64,000 nt of DNA, from positions 11,700,501-11,764,500 of the forward strand of contig JAJNNQ010000009.1 in NCBI GenBank assembly GCA_027886175.1. Direction: 5' to 3'. Below, piece after piece: positions 1 through 12,640 of the stretch. Position numbers and translations under genes: made by a program. How positions within the stretch are numbered: position 1 is the stretch's first letter; every line of letters begins with the position of its first letter. The DNA is from Phylloscopus collybita. Its lineage: Eukaryota > Chordata > Aves > Passeriformes > Phylloscopidae. The notes under the pieces are model-generated. The model ran no database searches, had not been told where the DNA came from, and saw nothing but the letters and a program-made list of their open reading frames with translations.

Positions 1-754
1 TTAAAAAAACCCATATCCCACATTTGTGTCTGACCCAAGATTGTGTACTTCAAAATTTTACTTTGAATTGAACAAGTTCAAATGTGAGTTGATCAGTTTT
101 AGAAAACAGAGAAGTTAGCAAAAACTCACACTGAGCTGAAAAAAATTGAAGACCTCTGCATATGCTTTTCCTTTTTGTAAGGTACTCTTTTTTAAATTTA
201 ATCTTTTTTGTGGTTGGCCATATTTTTTGGAACAGGTTACTAGAGCTAAGCTTTCAGTTAACAGAAATATTTTTTAAACTTGATAAAAAATAAAAATAAA
301 TTCACTGTAGAGCTTAGCAAATAGTTTCTCATTTACATAAAAAATAGTGGAACACTTCACTAGATGTGTGGTGCATGAAAGATACTAAAGATACATGGTA
401 AACTACATCTTATCATGTGTTTTAATCTCTGAGAGATTATATAAAAATTCCACTTTAGAAGAGCTTTCTGGAAGTGGTGCTGTCTGTACTCATAATTAAG
501 AAATGCAGTGATTTCTGTGTGGGCAAATTTATTCAGATTTGCTTTCCCCCAATCTAATTTCTTGTTTAGATTAAAAAAAAAAAAAAAAAGGCATTAAGAT
601 GCCTTGCTAGGTTCATTCAGTGAGTGGGATTTGCTCAGAAATAGTTAATTCTTTCTTTGCTGTTAACTTTGTCCCTCATCTTTTTGTTTCATGTTTTTGG
701 AGATCTGCTTTGAAGAGTGACCATTTACTTTTCAGATTTCCCATGGCATGATTG
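1..754. other. AT-rich intergenic DNA, nothing recognised
   Basis: No repeat family, exon-like segment or convincing open frame is visible. The only local structure is a run of 17 A at 573-589. The base composition is strongly AT-rich, like most of the window. Confidence 0.7.
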
Positions 755-880
755 CTGTGGTATCTGAGTGCTTCATAAGCATTAACTAATAAATCTTCAC
801 AGCACCCTTGGGAGGTGAAGGCATGCTATTATCCAAATTTGACTGATAAGGGACTGAAGAATTCAGGTAAAAACTTCCAT
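755..880 (-). repeat. MIR-like SINE remnant (3' half)
   Basis: Read on the plus strand this matches the reverse complement of the MIR 3' region. It runs in order through the 'TCTGAGTGCTTC' block, then 'AATCTTCACAGCACCC', 'GAGGTGAAGGCATGCTATTATCC' in part, and the 'GATAAGGGACTGAAG' block that corresponds to the Pol III SINE tail area. The block order and spacing are those of the family. Many substitutions show that the copy is very old. The tRNA-like head is not visible. Identification is from remembered consensus, so the subfamily is open. Confidence 0.7.
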
Positions 881-2339
881 TAATTTTGGGAGTCCACTCA
901 GTATAAGTCACATCTCCCTGTTTCTAGACACCTCCTGTGAAGCTGGCATTTAGGATGTTGGAGGACCCTGGAGTACTCTGCAAGGAGGGAAATTTTCAGA
1001 GTCACAGCTGGCAAGATTCTTCTAGAAGTCACTCAGAAATCTTGCAGCTCAGGTGATCTAAGCACCTATAGATCTGAGACTGCTTAGTTTGCAGAAATCT
1101 TTGAAATACTGCTATATTTTGCTAGTAGAAAAAGTATATATATAGAAAGTCCATTTTTCTGTCACAGACTTCCTTTAAACTTTGAGTGCTGGAATATTAA
1201 ATTTTTACATGAAATGGTGAAAAATATTCTCACATGGTTAAAATGCATTTAAAGGTGTACATGGGCAAAACATTATAGTAATATTTAGTATAGGCCTGAG
1301 AAATAACTGAGTCATTTGAACCAAGGCAGGAAATCATTAAAATATTTTTCTTGGTTTCCTCTGAGTTTCTAAGTGCCATAGGAATATAAAATTTATAAGA
1401 AATAGATTAGTGATAGCACATACAGAAATCTGATCATATTTTAGTGGCACCCGGAAAAGAAGGATTCTGTTAGTAAAATTGCTTTATTAAGACAATTAAT
1501 CATATTGCATGTAGGTACTGTGTATCACCTTTTGTTTACACTGACTGGCCAAATGTTAAATGTAATATTTAAAGTTTTTACATTAATTTTAATTAATTTA
1601 ATTTAATTAATCAAGTCAAGCACTAGTAGTCTATGAGAACTTGTTTGATATTGTTTTATATTGCAGCTTATCAGGCATAATACACAAGATCAAGGACTTC
1701 AGTACTTGGAAAATAAATGCTTACTTCCTGTAACAATTAATTGATTTTTCTGCAGTGAAAATGACATGGAGAAAGCAGAATTACTCTTCTTAAGTTTTAA
1801 AATTGCGGAAAATGGGTGTTTATATCATCCTCACTGAAGAGGAATTTCATTTCCCAACATCAAGTTTCATTATTAATTAATTTATTTATAAAGTGTACTA
1901 ATTGGGAGGCTCAGAGGGTGATACTTCTCCATGTCATACCCTTCTACATAGCTGAGTTCTGTTGCTTCTGAGGGAGGTGAGAACCTTTGTCCCACTCTGC
2001 ATCAAAAAAAAGTGTCATGGCAAAGCACTTATTTTCAATTCTTTACAGACATTTTAAAACAATCCAAAAGCAGGAAATTTTATAATCCTTATCTTAATGC
2101 AGAACTACAGAGCTTGTAGGGGATGTGCATGCAGGTCCTGGTTTCCCTGGGGCTCATAAATAAAAGCCATGACTGATAATAATCCAATTCAAGGAGTTCA
2201 AACCCAGGAAGATTCTCCAGTCTTATACTTTCTTTCAAACCATGATCACAAGCCAAAGAATTTCTTCCAAAAGATGAATTAGTTCTGTTCTGGAGAAATG
2301 TATCTAATCTCACTTTACAGGTTCAAGGTGTTAGTAAAG
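881..2339. other. AT-rich intergenic DNA, nothing recognised
   Basis: No feature can be supported. A low-complexity TTAA-rich patch lies at 1582-1611 and a short TA run near 1135-1142. The stretch at about 890-1080 is somewhat less AT-rich and may continue the old repeat to its left, but I could not align it with any family. Confidence 0.6.
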
Positions 2340-2660
2340 CTAAGTTGTTGAAGTATTTAATTGGTGCCATTTCTCTGAAATTTCATCTTTTGTGAAATTT
2401 TAGCTGCCTTGAAGCTGAGTTGCCTAATTTCCATTTCTAGTCATTGAGTCTTGTTATGTCATTGTCAGCAAGGTTCAAAGGCCTCCCACTATTTCATGTA
2501 TTCATGATCAAGCACTTATTTTATAAGTTGAGCTCTTTGAGACTCATATAATGGGGTTTATTTGTCCTATCCCTTCGTTCATTATTTTGGCCCTCCTTTG
2601 AACTGCCTTTACATTTTCACATCTTTCATCTGTTGACAACAGAGAAGATTCAATATTGTT
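2340..2660 (-). mobile_element. Old CR1 LINE fragment (archosaur/turtle-type)
   Basis: On the plus strand the segment follows the reverse complement of an ancient CR1 3' region. Blocks appear in the expected order: 'CATTTCTAGTCATTGAGTC', 'TTGTTATGTCATTGTCAGC', 'TTGAGCTCTTTGAG', 'TTTTGGCCCTCCTTTGAAC' and 'CACATCTTTCATCTGTTGAC'. These correspond to the part of CR1 encoding the C-terminus of reverse transcriptase and the start of the 3' untranslated region. Several small deletions and many substitutions are present, so this is far older than the other CR1 pieces. The right boundary is uncertain because similarity fades after about 2640. Confidence 0.68.
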
Positions 2661-3927
2661 TGCACTGGTCTTACTGGATCTGGGTCCATAGCTGTTCATT
2701 GACAGATCCTCTAACTAGCCTGTCATTATTGGCATAGTCTATTATGTACTGTTAGTGCTACATACAATCATTTCCATGTTAACTTTTCTGTAGTGTTTCT
2801 ATAATACACAGAGGAAATATCCCTTTAGGGCTCTAGTTCTATACAATGTACTCATAATTTTGCAAGCAAATCTACTGGTGAACTTTGCATATTTATTATT
2901 TCTCTGCATTTGCATTATATATTTAATATGTTAAAGTGCATCTGTAAATTATTTTAATCTCCAGTATATAATTCTGCCCTGTATTCTACAGAAAAGGTCA
3001 CTTTTCTACCATGGGAGAGCAAAAGCTAAAACCACCTACCATCATATTAAATGAGAGCAAAAGTGTTTAGCAAACCAAATGAGAACTAGTTCTTCAGAAT
3101 AAACCAGAATAGGAAGTGTGTCAGTGTCTCTTTATGTTGAGGTCTCATGTGTGGTTTCAGCTTTTTATTTTGTTATTCATATTTCTTTTATTGTACATTT
3201 AGTCCTTCAAGGCACTTCTGGGCAGTTACTAAAGCAGTTTTCATCTTGGCACGTGCTTCTCGTATACACGCTCCATCCTGCTGACTGGGTGTAACTCATC
3301 AGTGTCCTCCACCAAAAGCCAACCCTTCACAAATAACCAAAAATTTCTGAACCTCACGAGGTGACAGAGGAGACAAATATGCTGGAAATGTTTTCTAGGA
3401 CTTTGATGCTTTGAATTGAATGATTGTGCCAAATAATTGTGTTTATGAGTGTGTGTCAGGAGCAGACCTCAATGAACAGTACTGTACTTCACCAGTACAT
3501 ATATAACTTAAGTGCAGATGGCTACTGCAATTAGCACATAGAATGATTCCCAAGAGTGCCTGTAATGAAAGAGGGTAGGAAAGACCAGGTTTTTTATGAG
3601 AGAGGGTTGCATGAAGATTTCTCTGAAATAGTCTGCAGAGTGAAAACTGACTTACAGAAATGAACAGTATTGCTGGAGGAAGGCTGAACACAAGATACAT
3701 TCCAGCAAGTGCTTTGCTCTACTACTGCTGTGCTTATGCAAGGCACTGATTTGGATAATACCAGTTTTTTTCAGAATATTTTTTTCCAAATAATAGTTCT
3801 GGGCACTCAAATCATCATTTTTTAAGTGGCTGGATTTTTTAAAATAACAGACACATCTGTTTCACATAATGTGATAAATTTTGTTGGGATCCTCAACTAG
3901 AACCTAGTTCAAAGCATACTGAAACCA

Positions 3928-3928
<1 letters not shown>

Positions 3929-3976
<48 letters not shown>
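3929..3976 (+). repeat. Poly(A) tract of 48 bases
   Basis: An uninterrupted run of 48 A. Bird genomes lack young L1 elements and CR1 does not leave an A tail, so a pure A run of this length needs another cause: slippage, or the tail of a retrocopy. The sequence just upstream is AT-rich and I do not recognise it as a gene or SINE. No flanking target duplication is obvious. Confidence 0.95.
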
Positions 3977-3979
<3 letters not shown>

Positions 3980-6900
3980 TTTTAGCTGTGTGCCACTATA
4001 AGGCATCATGGTGTTAAGTACTCCAAGAAAAACAACACCTTATAGACAAATAGAGTGTGATTCTCAATTTCTTAGAAGTTATTGCTTGTGATGATTAATT
4101 TCTGGTGTAACTTTTTCTATTATGAAAAGAAGCCTAACACAACCTCACAATTCTAATTTGTTTTTATGTCTCAATTCTCCTGTCTTTAAAAATCTGCTTC
4201 TACAGCTTCCTAAAAAATAACTAAGGGTACATTATATAAGAAAAATAAAATAAGAAATAATGCTTACCATGTCTTCAAGAGAAATACTTTTACTGAAATT
4301 TAGATAAGCTTTTGTTCTTAAAAATATTACTCATATTTGTCTAGAGCTTTCTTCCTCACTCTGGTTTACAGGGACTATGACAACTTGGATTTGGCTTGTA
4401 CACTGCATATAAACAAACTTTTATATAATTGAGACTGGCAGAAATATTTGTCACATTTTATTCTGATTTTATATATTTGTTTCCAAATATTCTTTTATGA
4501 TGATTGAAATGCTATCATTGCACTCACTCCTGCCAGTTCTCATGGGTGAGTCTTGTAATATATTATATTTGTCTCTAACAGGCCACAGCTCCCAAATCAC
4601 ATGGTTATGTGAGATTCCTTTAAATGGGAATTATGTTTCTAACCCTCAGAGAAAAAGTTTGAATATATAAAGCCTATACTTCTAAAAAATATTCAAACAT
4701 CCCTGTAATGAACAATGAGAGTGTTTTTTCCTCCCCCCATCCAAAATACTTCTAAGTTCTTCAGCTCTTGAATGGCCTCATTTAGCAATGTTGCTTTGAA
4801 TGTCCAGATTTGAAGACCAGTGAATGTTGGAACAGTGAGTCGTTTAAGCACTAATTGTCTAATAACGAGATGACACCTATACTATTTTTACTTTTAACCT
4901 AATAACTGACCACCCAAGGTCTGCAATGCAGATCCTTTTCACCCAATTATAAAAAACCACCCAAAACTAAAAAGAAGGGGGTGAAGATGAAAGACAATGC
5001 CTTAAATCCTTTATATTGTCCCATATATATTACTATATACTAAAATCTTAAACTCTAAGTTTTTCACCCTGTGAGATCAGACAATACTATTCAAACTACA
5101 CACCCACAACCCCAGTGCCACCGCTCAATTTTGGAAGCTTGTTCCACTGCCTCATGTCAAATGTGGTGCTTGCTTGAGAGTCAGTGCCTGTTAGCACAGA
5201 AAGCCTAAAATTCTCAGCCTCCAGGGTTCCAACAACTGAGGTTGTCTGCAGAGGTACTGACCCCTACTGCATCCTCCCATCTGGGCTTTGTAGTGGACAA
5301 GAAAGTGAGGGGGGGTGTGGGGGCTTGAGCATAGAGCTGGAGCTGAGGAGCTGAGGTTAGAGTGGGTTTGCTCTTGGTGTTTTTTAAAAAGAAGGGTAGG
5401 GCTAAGCAGAAATAAAGGTTTGGAGAGCAAAAAAGAGGATGAAGGATGGATCTAGGCAGAGGTGGAAACTAAAAACCTGAAAAGGTAAGTTTTATTCAGT
5501 TTTACCCCTACTAAAATTAGCCAGCCTTGACATTTTGTCGCTTTTGCTTTGAATCAGCCTGCATCTACAGACACCTCTACATTATTCAAATGCAACCTAT
5601 TTAGCAGTGTTTTCAAAACAACTGTTCCTAAGGAATTGTCAGAAAATAATAAGGATCTTTTGAGACAGCCTTATAGCCATACATTCCTGTGGCTGAGGAG
5701 TTCCTGTACTAGAATGAATAAGTTCTTCTTGTCAACCTGACTTAAGAGGGACAAGTAATTGAAAATTTGATAGAGAACAAATTCAAAGAGCTGTAGATTA
5801 ATAAAGCTAATACTTTAAATACCATGATATGCCTCCACCCAAAAGGTTGCCAAATGGCTCAAATTAATATGAAATGAATAGTAAAGAAAGAAGCAACCGA
5901 TATCCCCCACTCAGAAGAGACAGAACTATCTAGAAATTATAAAGAAACAAACATTTTCAGCTTTAGCATTCTTATTGGTTGTACATGAGTGTGACTCAGG
6001 CTGGGCAAGAATTATTTGCACGTGAATATCTTGAATATCACAGGGAAAAATGAACTTTTTAAAAAACATTATTCCATAATAGATCCAGAGCCCTGGAGTT
6101 TGTGGTCTCTGATCACTGTTAACACAGACACATCTTTGTGTTTGCATGAAATTTCACTGACTTTGAGTGCAATGCTGCACCATGACTGAAAAGTTTTAGG
6201 CATATTATACTATCCTTCAAGCTGTGGGCTATATGATAACGATTTGTTTTTCCTGATAGCTTCTTATTCAGAAGAAAATTTAACTACTTGTTTAACTACT
6301 AAAGTGAAGCAGATAACTTGTTGCTTGTGAAACAGGAAGACAAATTTGAAATTGGGCATAAAAATCTCTGTTAAGAGAGTCCATTTGTCTTCATTGTTTG
6401 GAAGAAAAGTCTGGAAAGTTCTTTACAACAGATTACATGGCTATGGCTAGAATATTAAAAAAAATCTCACCTTTCTATAGAAAACAGTATTATTACTTTA
6501 TCATTCTAGAAAATCCTCAGTTTCACTGTGAATTTTTTATCACAATGTCCAGAAGACTCAACTTCTCATAACTTTTCTCCATCATTGACTGTTCTTTGCC
6601 AAAATATGGCCCAAGGTGGATGTGGGTGTATTTGTGTTGCCATTATTATTTGCTTGCTTTTTGAGTGATCAAGTCTGGTTTTCCTCAGAAATTCAAAAGT
6701 AGAGAATTACAATGCTCAGCTTCTTCTTCCTCTTTAAATTATTTCCCAACAAAGGTATTTATGGAAATGTTGTTGCAGGTTAGTGGGGAGCAAGAAAGTT
6801 TTCCAGAATCTTGCATGAAAATAAGAAATTGAAATGCAGAATGTTAGGAGAAGGTAAACAAAATGTATATTTTATGAAAATAAACAGGAACAGCTTGTAT

Positions 6901-7032
6901 AACAAAGTCTGGGAGGAGATCCTCCATACTAAGGGTGAAACTAACAGGGAGAGAAGAGTTATTTAAACTAAACAAAATTGTCACAGGAACAAGTGTGTAC
7001 CAGAAGATACATCTGACAGAATTTAGCCGAGT

Positions 7033-7082
7033 GTTAAAGTTAGAAGGTTATATAAATGTTAAATTTAGAAGGTTATATAAAT
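7033..7082 (+). repeat. 25-bp tandem duplication (two units)
   Basis: Two adjacent 25-base units at 7033-7057 and 7058-7082 differ at a single base. Each contains GAAGGTTATATAAAT. The near-identity suggests a recent local duplication. Confidence 0.93.
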
Positions 7083-7240
7083 CAATGAAAAGAATTTGCG
7101 TAGCATTTTCAAAGAAGAAAGCAGCTGGAGGGAGAAGCCATCTTCTTTTAAATTGAGAGAAAAAATCCTGTTTCACAAGAATCAGTTGCCTGCTTCTGAG
7201 GGGAATAAAAACCAGAGGAGTGCTATGACATGCTTAGGAG

Positions 7241-7268
7241 CTGGGGACACACAGCTGGGGACACACAG
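7241..7268 (+). repeat. 14-bp perfect tandem duplication
   Basis: CTGGGGACACACAG occurs twice head to tail without mismatch. Confidence 0.95.
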
Positions 7269-7590
7269 ATATTGGAGACCCAAATTCATCCTCTAAGGCA
7301 GAAGAAGCAAAGTCATATATTGCACTTAATAGGAAGGAGGTCAACAATCTTTACCATTTTTTTTTTTTTTTGCTCTTTAAAATTACCTGGAGACCTGCTG
7401 GAAGCAGGGGAATAAAAGAATTTGTCACAGAGAAAAATGAGAGGTTTTTGGCACTGCAAGAAATATGTCTCCATACCAACAAAAAATTCTGATAAATAAC
7501 TTAAAAAAATTATATCTTTCATATTTAGCATGATATTAAGAAATTTTGAATTACGCAAGTATTGTTATTTTTTTATTTATCTATCTATTT

Positions 7591-7643
7591 ATTCTAGAAT
7601 CCTAGAATAGTTTGGATTGGAAGGGACTTTAAAGATCATCTGC
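7591..7643 (-). mobile_element. CR1 LINE 3' end fragment
   Basis: The plus strand reads as the reverse complement of a CR1 tail. It has two degenerate copies of the terminal octamer (AGAATCCTAGAAT), followed by TTTGGATTGGAAGGGACTTT and AAAGATCATCT. Only about 50 bases remain, which is common for this 5'-truncated family. It is preceded by a TTTA/TCTA low-complexity stretch (about 7566-7590). Confidence 0.9.
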
Positions 7644-8239
7644 TATGCTGAGGTAAAAAAGGTGTTTAAAAATGTAGTTTCTTCATAGAAAGCTCAAAGC
7701 GAGTAAAAGAATAGCTTACTTTAAAAAACAAGAAATAAATGCAATACTTATTAGTACAAAGCTAATAAATTTTAAAAAGGCTTAGCTGAGTGAGGATGTG
7801 GCCCTGCCATGAACTTATGATTGCAGAACTTATGAGATAAAATTTTCCAAATAAAAAAAAGGCACATGCATAATCACTTAAAGGTTGGAACTATCTAAGT
7901 GGAATGTTTTTTTTATTTTTATTTGGAGAGAGGCAAAGTCAAGGCAGAGCACAGAAGGAAAAAATGAGGATGCCAAAAATTGCTGTGACTTCAAAAACAC
8001 AAGCCTTGAGAGAATTTCTGGTAGAGTACTGACTGAAAGTGCCTGGTAGCCGTGAGACATCATTATTGTTTTATCCCTGAGAGGCTTAGTAAAAAACATG
8101 TTTGTACCAAAGATCCCAAATTCTGTTATTTTTGTCAAAATCCAAGGTAGTGTCTAAGCTACTTATCCAAGTAAAAGAAGATAGTACTGAATTAAGTGAT
8201 CTGAAATATGTTTATTTATGCAAATTTTTAAATTTATCC

Positions 8240-8255
8240 ATATATATATATATAT
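8240..8255. repeat. (AT)n microsatellite
   Basis: Eight uninterrupted AT dinucleotides. Confidence 0.95.
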
Positions 8256-9983
8256 GCATAAATTTAAATCTCATACCACCAGAATGCTGAGAATCCCTTT
8301 CTTCCCACTGTTTTCCCCTCAGCTCCCCTCGATAAAGGAGTAACTTTCTCCCTTCTCCAGGTGTCCTTGACTCAGAGTGCACATACTGGGCCAAAGAAAA
8401 TGAAGCAACTTTTCTACTTGCCCAAATATAACTTTGTAAAGGATCAAAACCTTGTAAACTTGTAGTAATTGTGAACAAACCAATTAAACAGTTGCACATT
8501 CTGTAAACAAAAGGGTTTGAGGTTGGAAAACCCCCTGTCCTCCTGAGCCTTGTAGATGGGTAAATGAAGACGTAAAATAGTTGAGTGATTTCACTCAGGC
8601 TCTGGTCTGGGAGTGTGGAGTATCAATGCTTTGGGAGAAGTGACTTGTGCAGCGACATCTGCGTGACATTTAAAAGCAATAATTGTTTTTAAAACTGCAT
8701 GAAGAACTCTCCAACAAACATGTTTTGTCCTTTACTTCCCTTTGAAACTTGTTATTCATTCTTTTTCTCTCCTTTTGATGTCAGATCAGAATTTAGGCTG
8801 GCATTATAATCCTGAAACATCTGGAAATTTTAAACCCAGAAGGAAAACTCTTGATATGAGTAATTAGGAGATCACAAAATTCTTAAGGGTTGTTTTTTCA
8901 CTTTGGCTTTCATATCTGGGAAAAAAAAAGGTACTTTTATGCTTCTTACACCCTAGTGACACAATGTTGACATGAGAACATTCCTTCCTACCATTACTTT
9001 TTGCAGAAAACACACCTTGTAGTAGTGGAAGCTGATTCCAATTTCCCAAAACCCCATTTTCTGCTTAATCACTGACTTTAGTGTTAGAAGACTGTGTTAG
9101 AGTGCATATCTCTGACTCTACCTGTGCAAGATTCTTGATCCTGCTGCCTCATTTTCAGTGATATTTGCCAAAGCTGATGCACTGGACTTGTAGAAGAAGC
9201 AAGGCAGACTTACATGCAAACTTATTATTTACAAAGAAATATTGATATTGGCTATTTTCTATTTTAAAATCTATCTTAAAAAGCTGACAATTTGCAGTGC
9301 TTTCATGTGCTAAAAAACTCCAGACTGGCAAAAAGCTTAAAGCTTAAATTATTTCTATTAGAGAGCAGGTGTTAGAGGAAAACAAACACTGTCAGAGTAA
9401 ACAGCCATTAAAAATACTGGAAATACCAGTTTTAATGATAGATAAAAATAAACTGGTCTGGATCCAGGTGTAGATTTAGGCTAGAGCTGTGTTAGAAGGA
9501 TAAGGGGATGCACAGATCAACCTAAGGTCAGGTTATCATATGGCATTTGATATTGATTTTTTTGAGGCAGAGATTTAACCTTCTCCCTGAAAAACCCATG
9601 CCTCAAATTAATGGCTGGTAGCCATTTTAAAGTACTGAAAGGTTTGTGTGTAACAAAATAACTAATAGCCCCTTCTAAAATGCCTTAAAATGTTCATCAG
9701 GAAGGAATTTTTTCCGAGAATACCCTGATAGTTTTTTGAAAAAGGTTGGTAGCAATCCAGTGATCAATACCATGTTTGGCCACATAGTTCCTAAATTATT
9801 CTATCCTATTCATGCTTGATCTGAGAGTGCTTCATATTTGAATTTAGCAATAAAGCAATGCAAGCTCATTTTCAAAACAAAATTATAGACCTTCTTCAAA
9901 TAAGTGGCAGCATGTTCCTGACACAGCTTGTGGCAAAGCTGCCAAATGATTAAGTAGGAAACATATTTAGTAAGGGCTATACT

Positions 9984-10003
9984 AGTATAGTATAGTATAG
10001 TAT
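9984..10003. repeat. (TATAG)n short tandem repeat
   Basis: About four units of the pentamer TATAG, flanked by related ATACTAG words on both sides that give the locus a palindromic look. Confidence 0.9.
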
Positions 10004-10308
10004 CAATACTAGATCTGAATTTACATCAACCTGTTTGTCAAGGCAACCAGAGGTGGGAGGTGAGGGACAAAGGACAAGGGGAGGTGAGGGACATCCTTAT
10101 TGGAGTATGTTTTCAGGGTCTCTGAAACTGTGGGCATGTATGAACTGAAAAACACACAGAACTGTTCTTATAGTTTGCTAAAGATAAAACAATGTACTGT
10201 GGAGTTATATAGTAAATCTTTGATTATATTATAGTTCATATAAATGTTTTAGAATGTCTAAAGGAAGTCTTATTTTTTTTTTCTGAAGATATTTCAATAG
10301 AACGAGCT

Positions 10309-10346
10309 GGAAAATTGAAAGCTACATGGAAAATTGAAAGCTACAT
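10309..10346 (+). repeat. 19-bp perfect tandem duplication
   Basis: GGAAAATTGAAAGCTACAT is present twice head to tail (10309-10327 and 10328-10346) without mismatch. Confidence 0.95.
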
Positions 10347-12404
10347 TTTCATAAGAAAAACTGAATTAAAATATCTGGTGCTGTCACATGAACAGTCGAG
10401 TTCTAAGGGCAGTTTTCTGTCAAGAAAAGGGCAATAAAAAGTTTGAGCTCTGCCACCTGGTATCTTTGATACTCTGGGTTTAGTTAGTATGTAGCATCTC
10501 CAAATCTCTAATTTCATACTCTTCCTTCCTCTGTTACTCACCCTATTGCATTGCTGAGATGTCATGGAACTACGAATAATTGTAACAAGACATTCATTAT
10601 TTGCAAAGCAGGGCCTCACTTATCTGCAGTGCTGTATATTAGTTTATGGTGTGCAGGAAGTTTCTAGAACAGCTATGTGGATAGATCCTTGGAGAGCACA
10701 CCATAACATTAAAAAATGTATATTAAATTCTTCCTATTTTTAATTGTGTGCTAAATTTAATTATTAGTAAGATTTCATTGTGCCGAGTCATTCTTCAGAA
10801 AAGCGTATCTGAGATTCAGCTATTCATGCAGGATTAGTGGAATTCCTATTTATTCATAGATTTCAAAACAATCAGGATAGATGGGTATTTCTACAGGGAT
10901 AAAGTAATAGCATTTGCAATGCCTCTGGAAATTAATTAAATCTTCTTATAGGTAAATTAGTGGAAGCAAGTAATGGACTGTGAAGACTCATATTCTTAAT
11001 GTATGTCCAGAGCGTGGTATTTGGATACTTGGATGTTGTCCCAGTTGAATAATCATTTGTTGGTTCATATTTTCTATTTTTAAAATATTTAAGATTGCCT
11101 TTTAGCCAGGCAGGCTTTACTCTTTGTTTCCACTGGTTGGGGATTTGAGCATTGAGAGACCAAATTCTAAGTCAGTTGTTATTGCAGACCCATCAGAATG
11201 GAAATACCTTCTTGATGGAATCACTGAAAGCTCATTGTTTTATGTTTTGTCTCTGCAATATATCAAAAGGAAAACCTATTGATTTGATTTAATTTAATCC
11301 ATTTCTAGGGACACAAAGCTGAGTTAATACAGCAATGGGAATCATGCTGGATTTTCAGACATGTTTATATAATTATGAAAGCACAGGTGCATCCAAATTT
11401 CATCTGATTTACTTCTATGTTATAATAGGTTTTCTTTAGACTTATATGCAAGAATGGAATGGGAAATGTAAATCAAAATATATCCTTTTTAATATCAAAG
11501 GGAAACAGATGCCATTTAGAATAGACATTTCCTGGCATCAAATAATTATTGAACATAGGTCACATAGTTCCAAATTTTCTAATCTGATAACTCTGCAAAA
11601 CTCTGGAAAGTTTAAAGAAGTGACAAAATTGTCACATCTACAAAGCAAACTAATTCTAATTAGTGCTAATGGGAATCAGCGAAATTTGTGCCAATTGTTG
11701 ACAAGTAGGATGGAAGGAGCAGTTAAAACTCTTCCAATCTGAAGTCAGGATTAAACAATTATGCATTCACTAGGTCATGTAGCTATCAGTGCCATGTTTC
11801 CTTTGTGAAAAATACATTCTCTTAGGAGCTATCCATAAAAGAATTAGCAGTATAGAGTTCATCTCTTTCTTCTGTTGAGAAGTTATCAAACTGAAAGGTG
11901 AAGCCAGGTGTTGCACAGAAATCATAAAACAGTAATACAGTAGAGCAATGTATGCAGATGGGAGTGCTAGGGCCTTTTCAGTCCTAGAATCCATTACAAG
12001 GGAGGCAGGCATTCCACAGGTTAAGTAAAACCAGACTAAAGACTGAAGTAAGATTATTTTTTCATCTGTAACACTCTTTAGGAAGAGTGTTACTACCTTT
12101 ACAAACCTTGTTGACTTCTCCCCCAGTGAAACTGCATTAAAGCTTGCTGGATTTGTTGCAGAAGCACAATTTTAGCTGAAATGTTGCTTTATCTTGCCAA
12201 AGCCTACTAGCTCATGTAGTGCACCTGCTTCATCACTGATGTCAGCTGAACCCTGGATAGGGTGGTTTCTAGAAAACACTCCTGCAGAACCAGCCATAAA
12301 CTTACAATTGCTCTCTTTATATCAGGAAGAAAATAAAAAGAAAAGAAGAAAAAGATTTAAAAAAAAGATAAAAGAAAAGATTATTCAAAAGGGACCCTCA
12401 GAAG

Positions 12405-12640
12405 CCATCTTAACCTGCCCTGCACTCAGCTGGAGCTGGAGTGACAGGGTTGCTCCAAGCCATGTCCAATTTAGTCCTGAACCCTGTGTGTGCTGACCAC
12501 AAACAGCAGCTGGACACCCTGACCTGCCAGTGGCCACCCCATTGGCAGGGCCCTCAGGAGCAGCCCCCAAATTTCCCCCACCTCAGGCCACCCTGCAGAG
12601 AGAGGATTCCACTTCAGCCCTCAGGGTGCAGGTCAGCCAG
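12405..12640. other. GC-rich island of unknown origin
   Basis: About 235 bases that are sharply GC-richer than the surrounding DNA. It begins after an AAAGA-rich purine stretch. An imperfect inverted repeat at about 12526-12550 (CTGCCAGTGG / CCATTGGCAG) is present. Several frames are open across it, as expected of GC-rich sequence, but no protein family is recognisable. It is not a CR1 or an LTR I know. It ends about 260 bases before a CR1 copy. It may be an unlisted repeat, a decayed retrocopy or a regulatory island. Confidence 0.5.

Larger units (their letters stand above)
2661..7590. other. Intergenic DNA with homopolymer and short tandem duplications
   Basis: No gene is recognised. The stretch contains a 48-base A tract (3929-3976), a G-rich patch (about 5309-5326), an isolated donor-like GGTAAGT at 5487 with no matching upstream acceptor that I trust, a 25-base tandem duplication (7033-7082) and a 14-base tandem duplication (7241-7268). 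Open frames here are all under 90 codons and show no domain. Confidence 0.6.
7644..12404. other. AT-rich intergenic DNA with small simple repeats
   Basis: No gene or dispersed repeat is recognised. Small features are an AT dinucleotide run (8240-8255), a TATAG pentamer run (9984-10003), a 19-base tandem duplication (10309-10346) and a purine-rich AAAGA stretch (about 12325-12395) that leads into the GC-rich island at 12.4 kb. The longest open frame, 98 codons at 11446-11742, shows no domain and is likely chance. Confidence 0.6.

Noticed and set aside
5487..5495. Splice-donor-like GGTAAGTTT
   Set aside because: No upstream acceptor bounds a plausible exon, and isolated donors are common.
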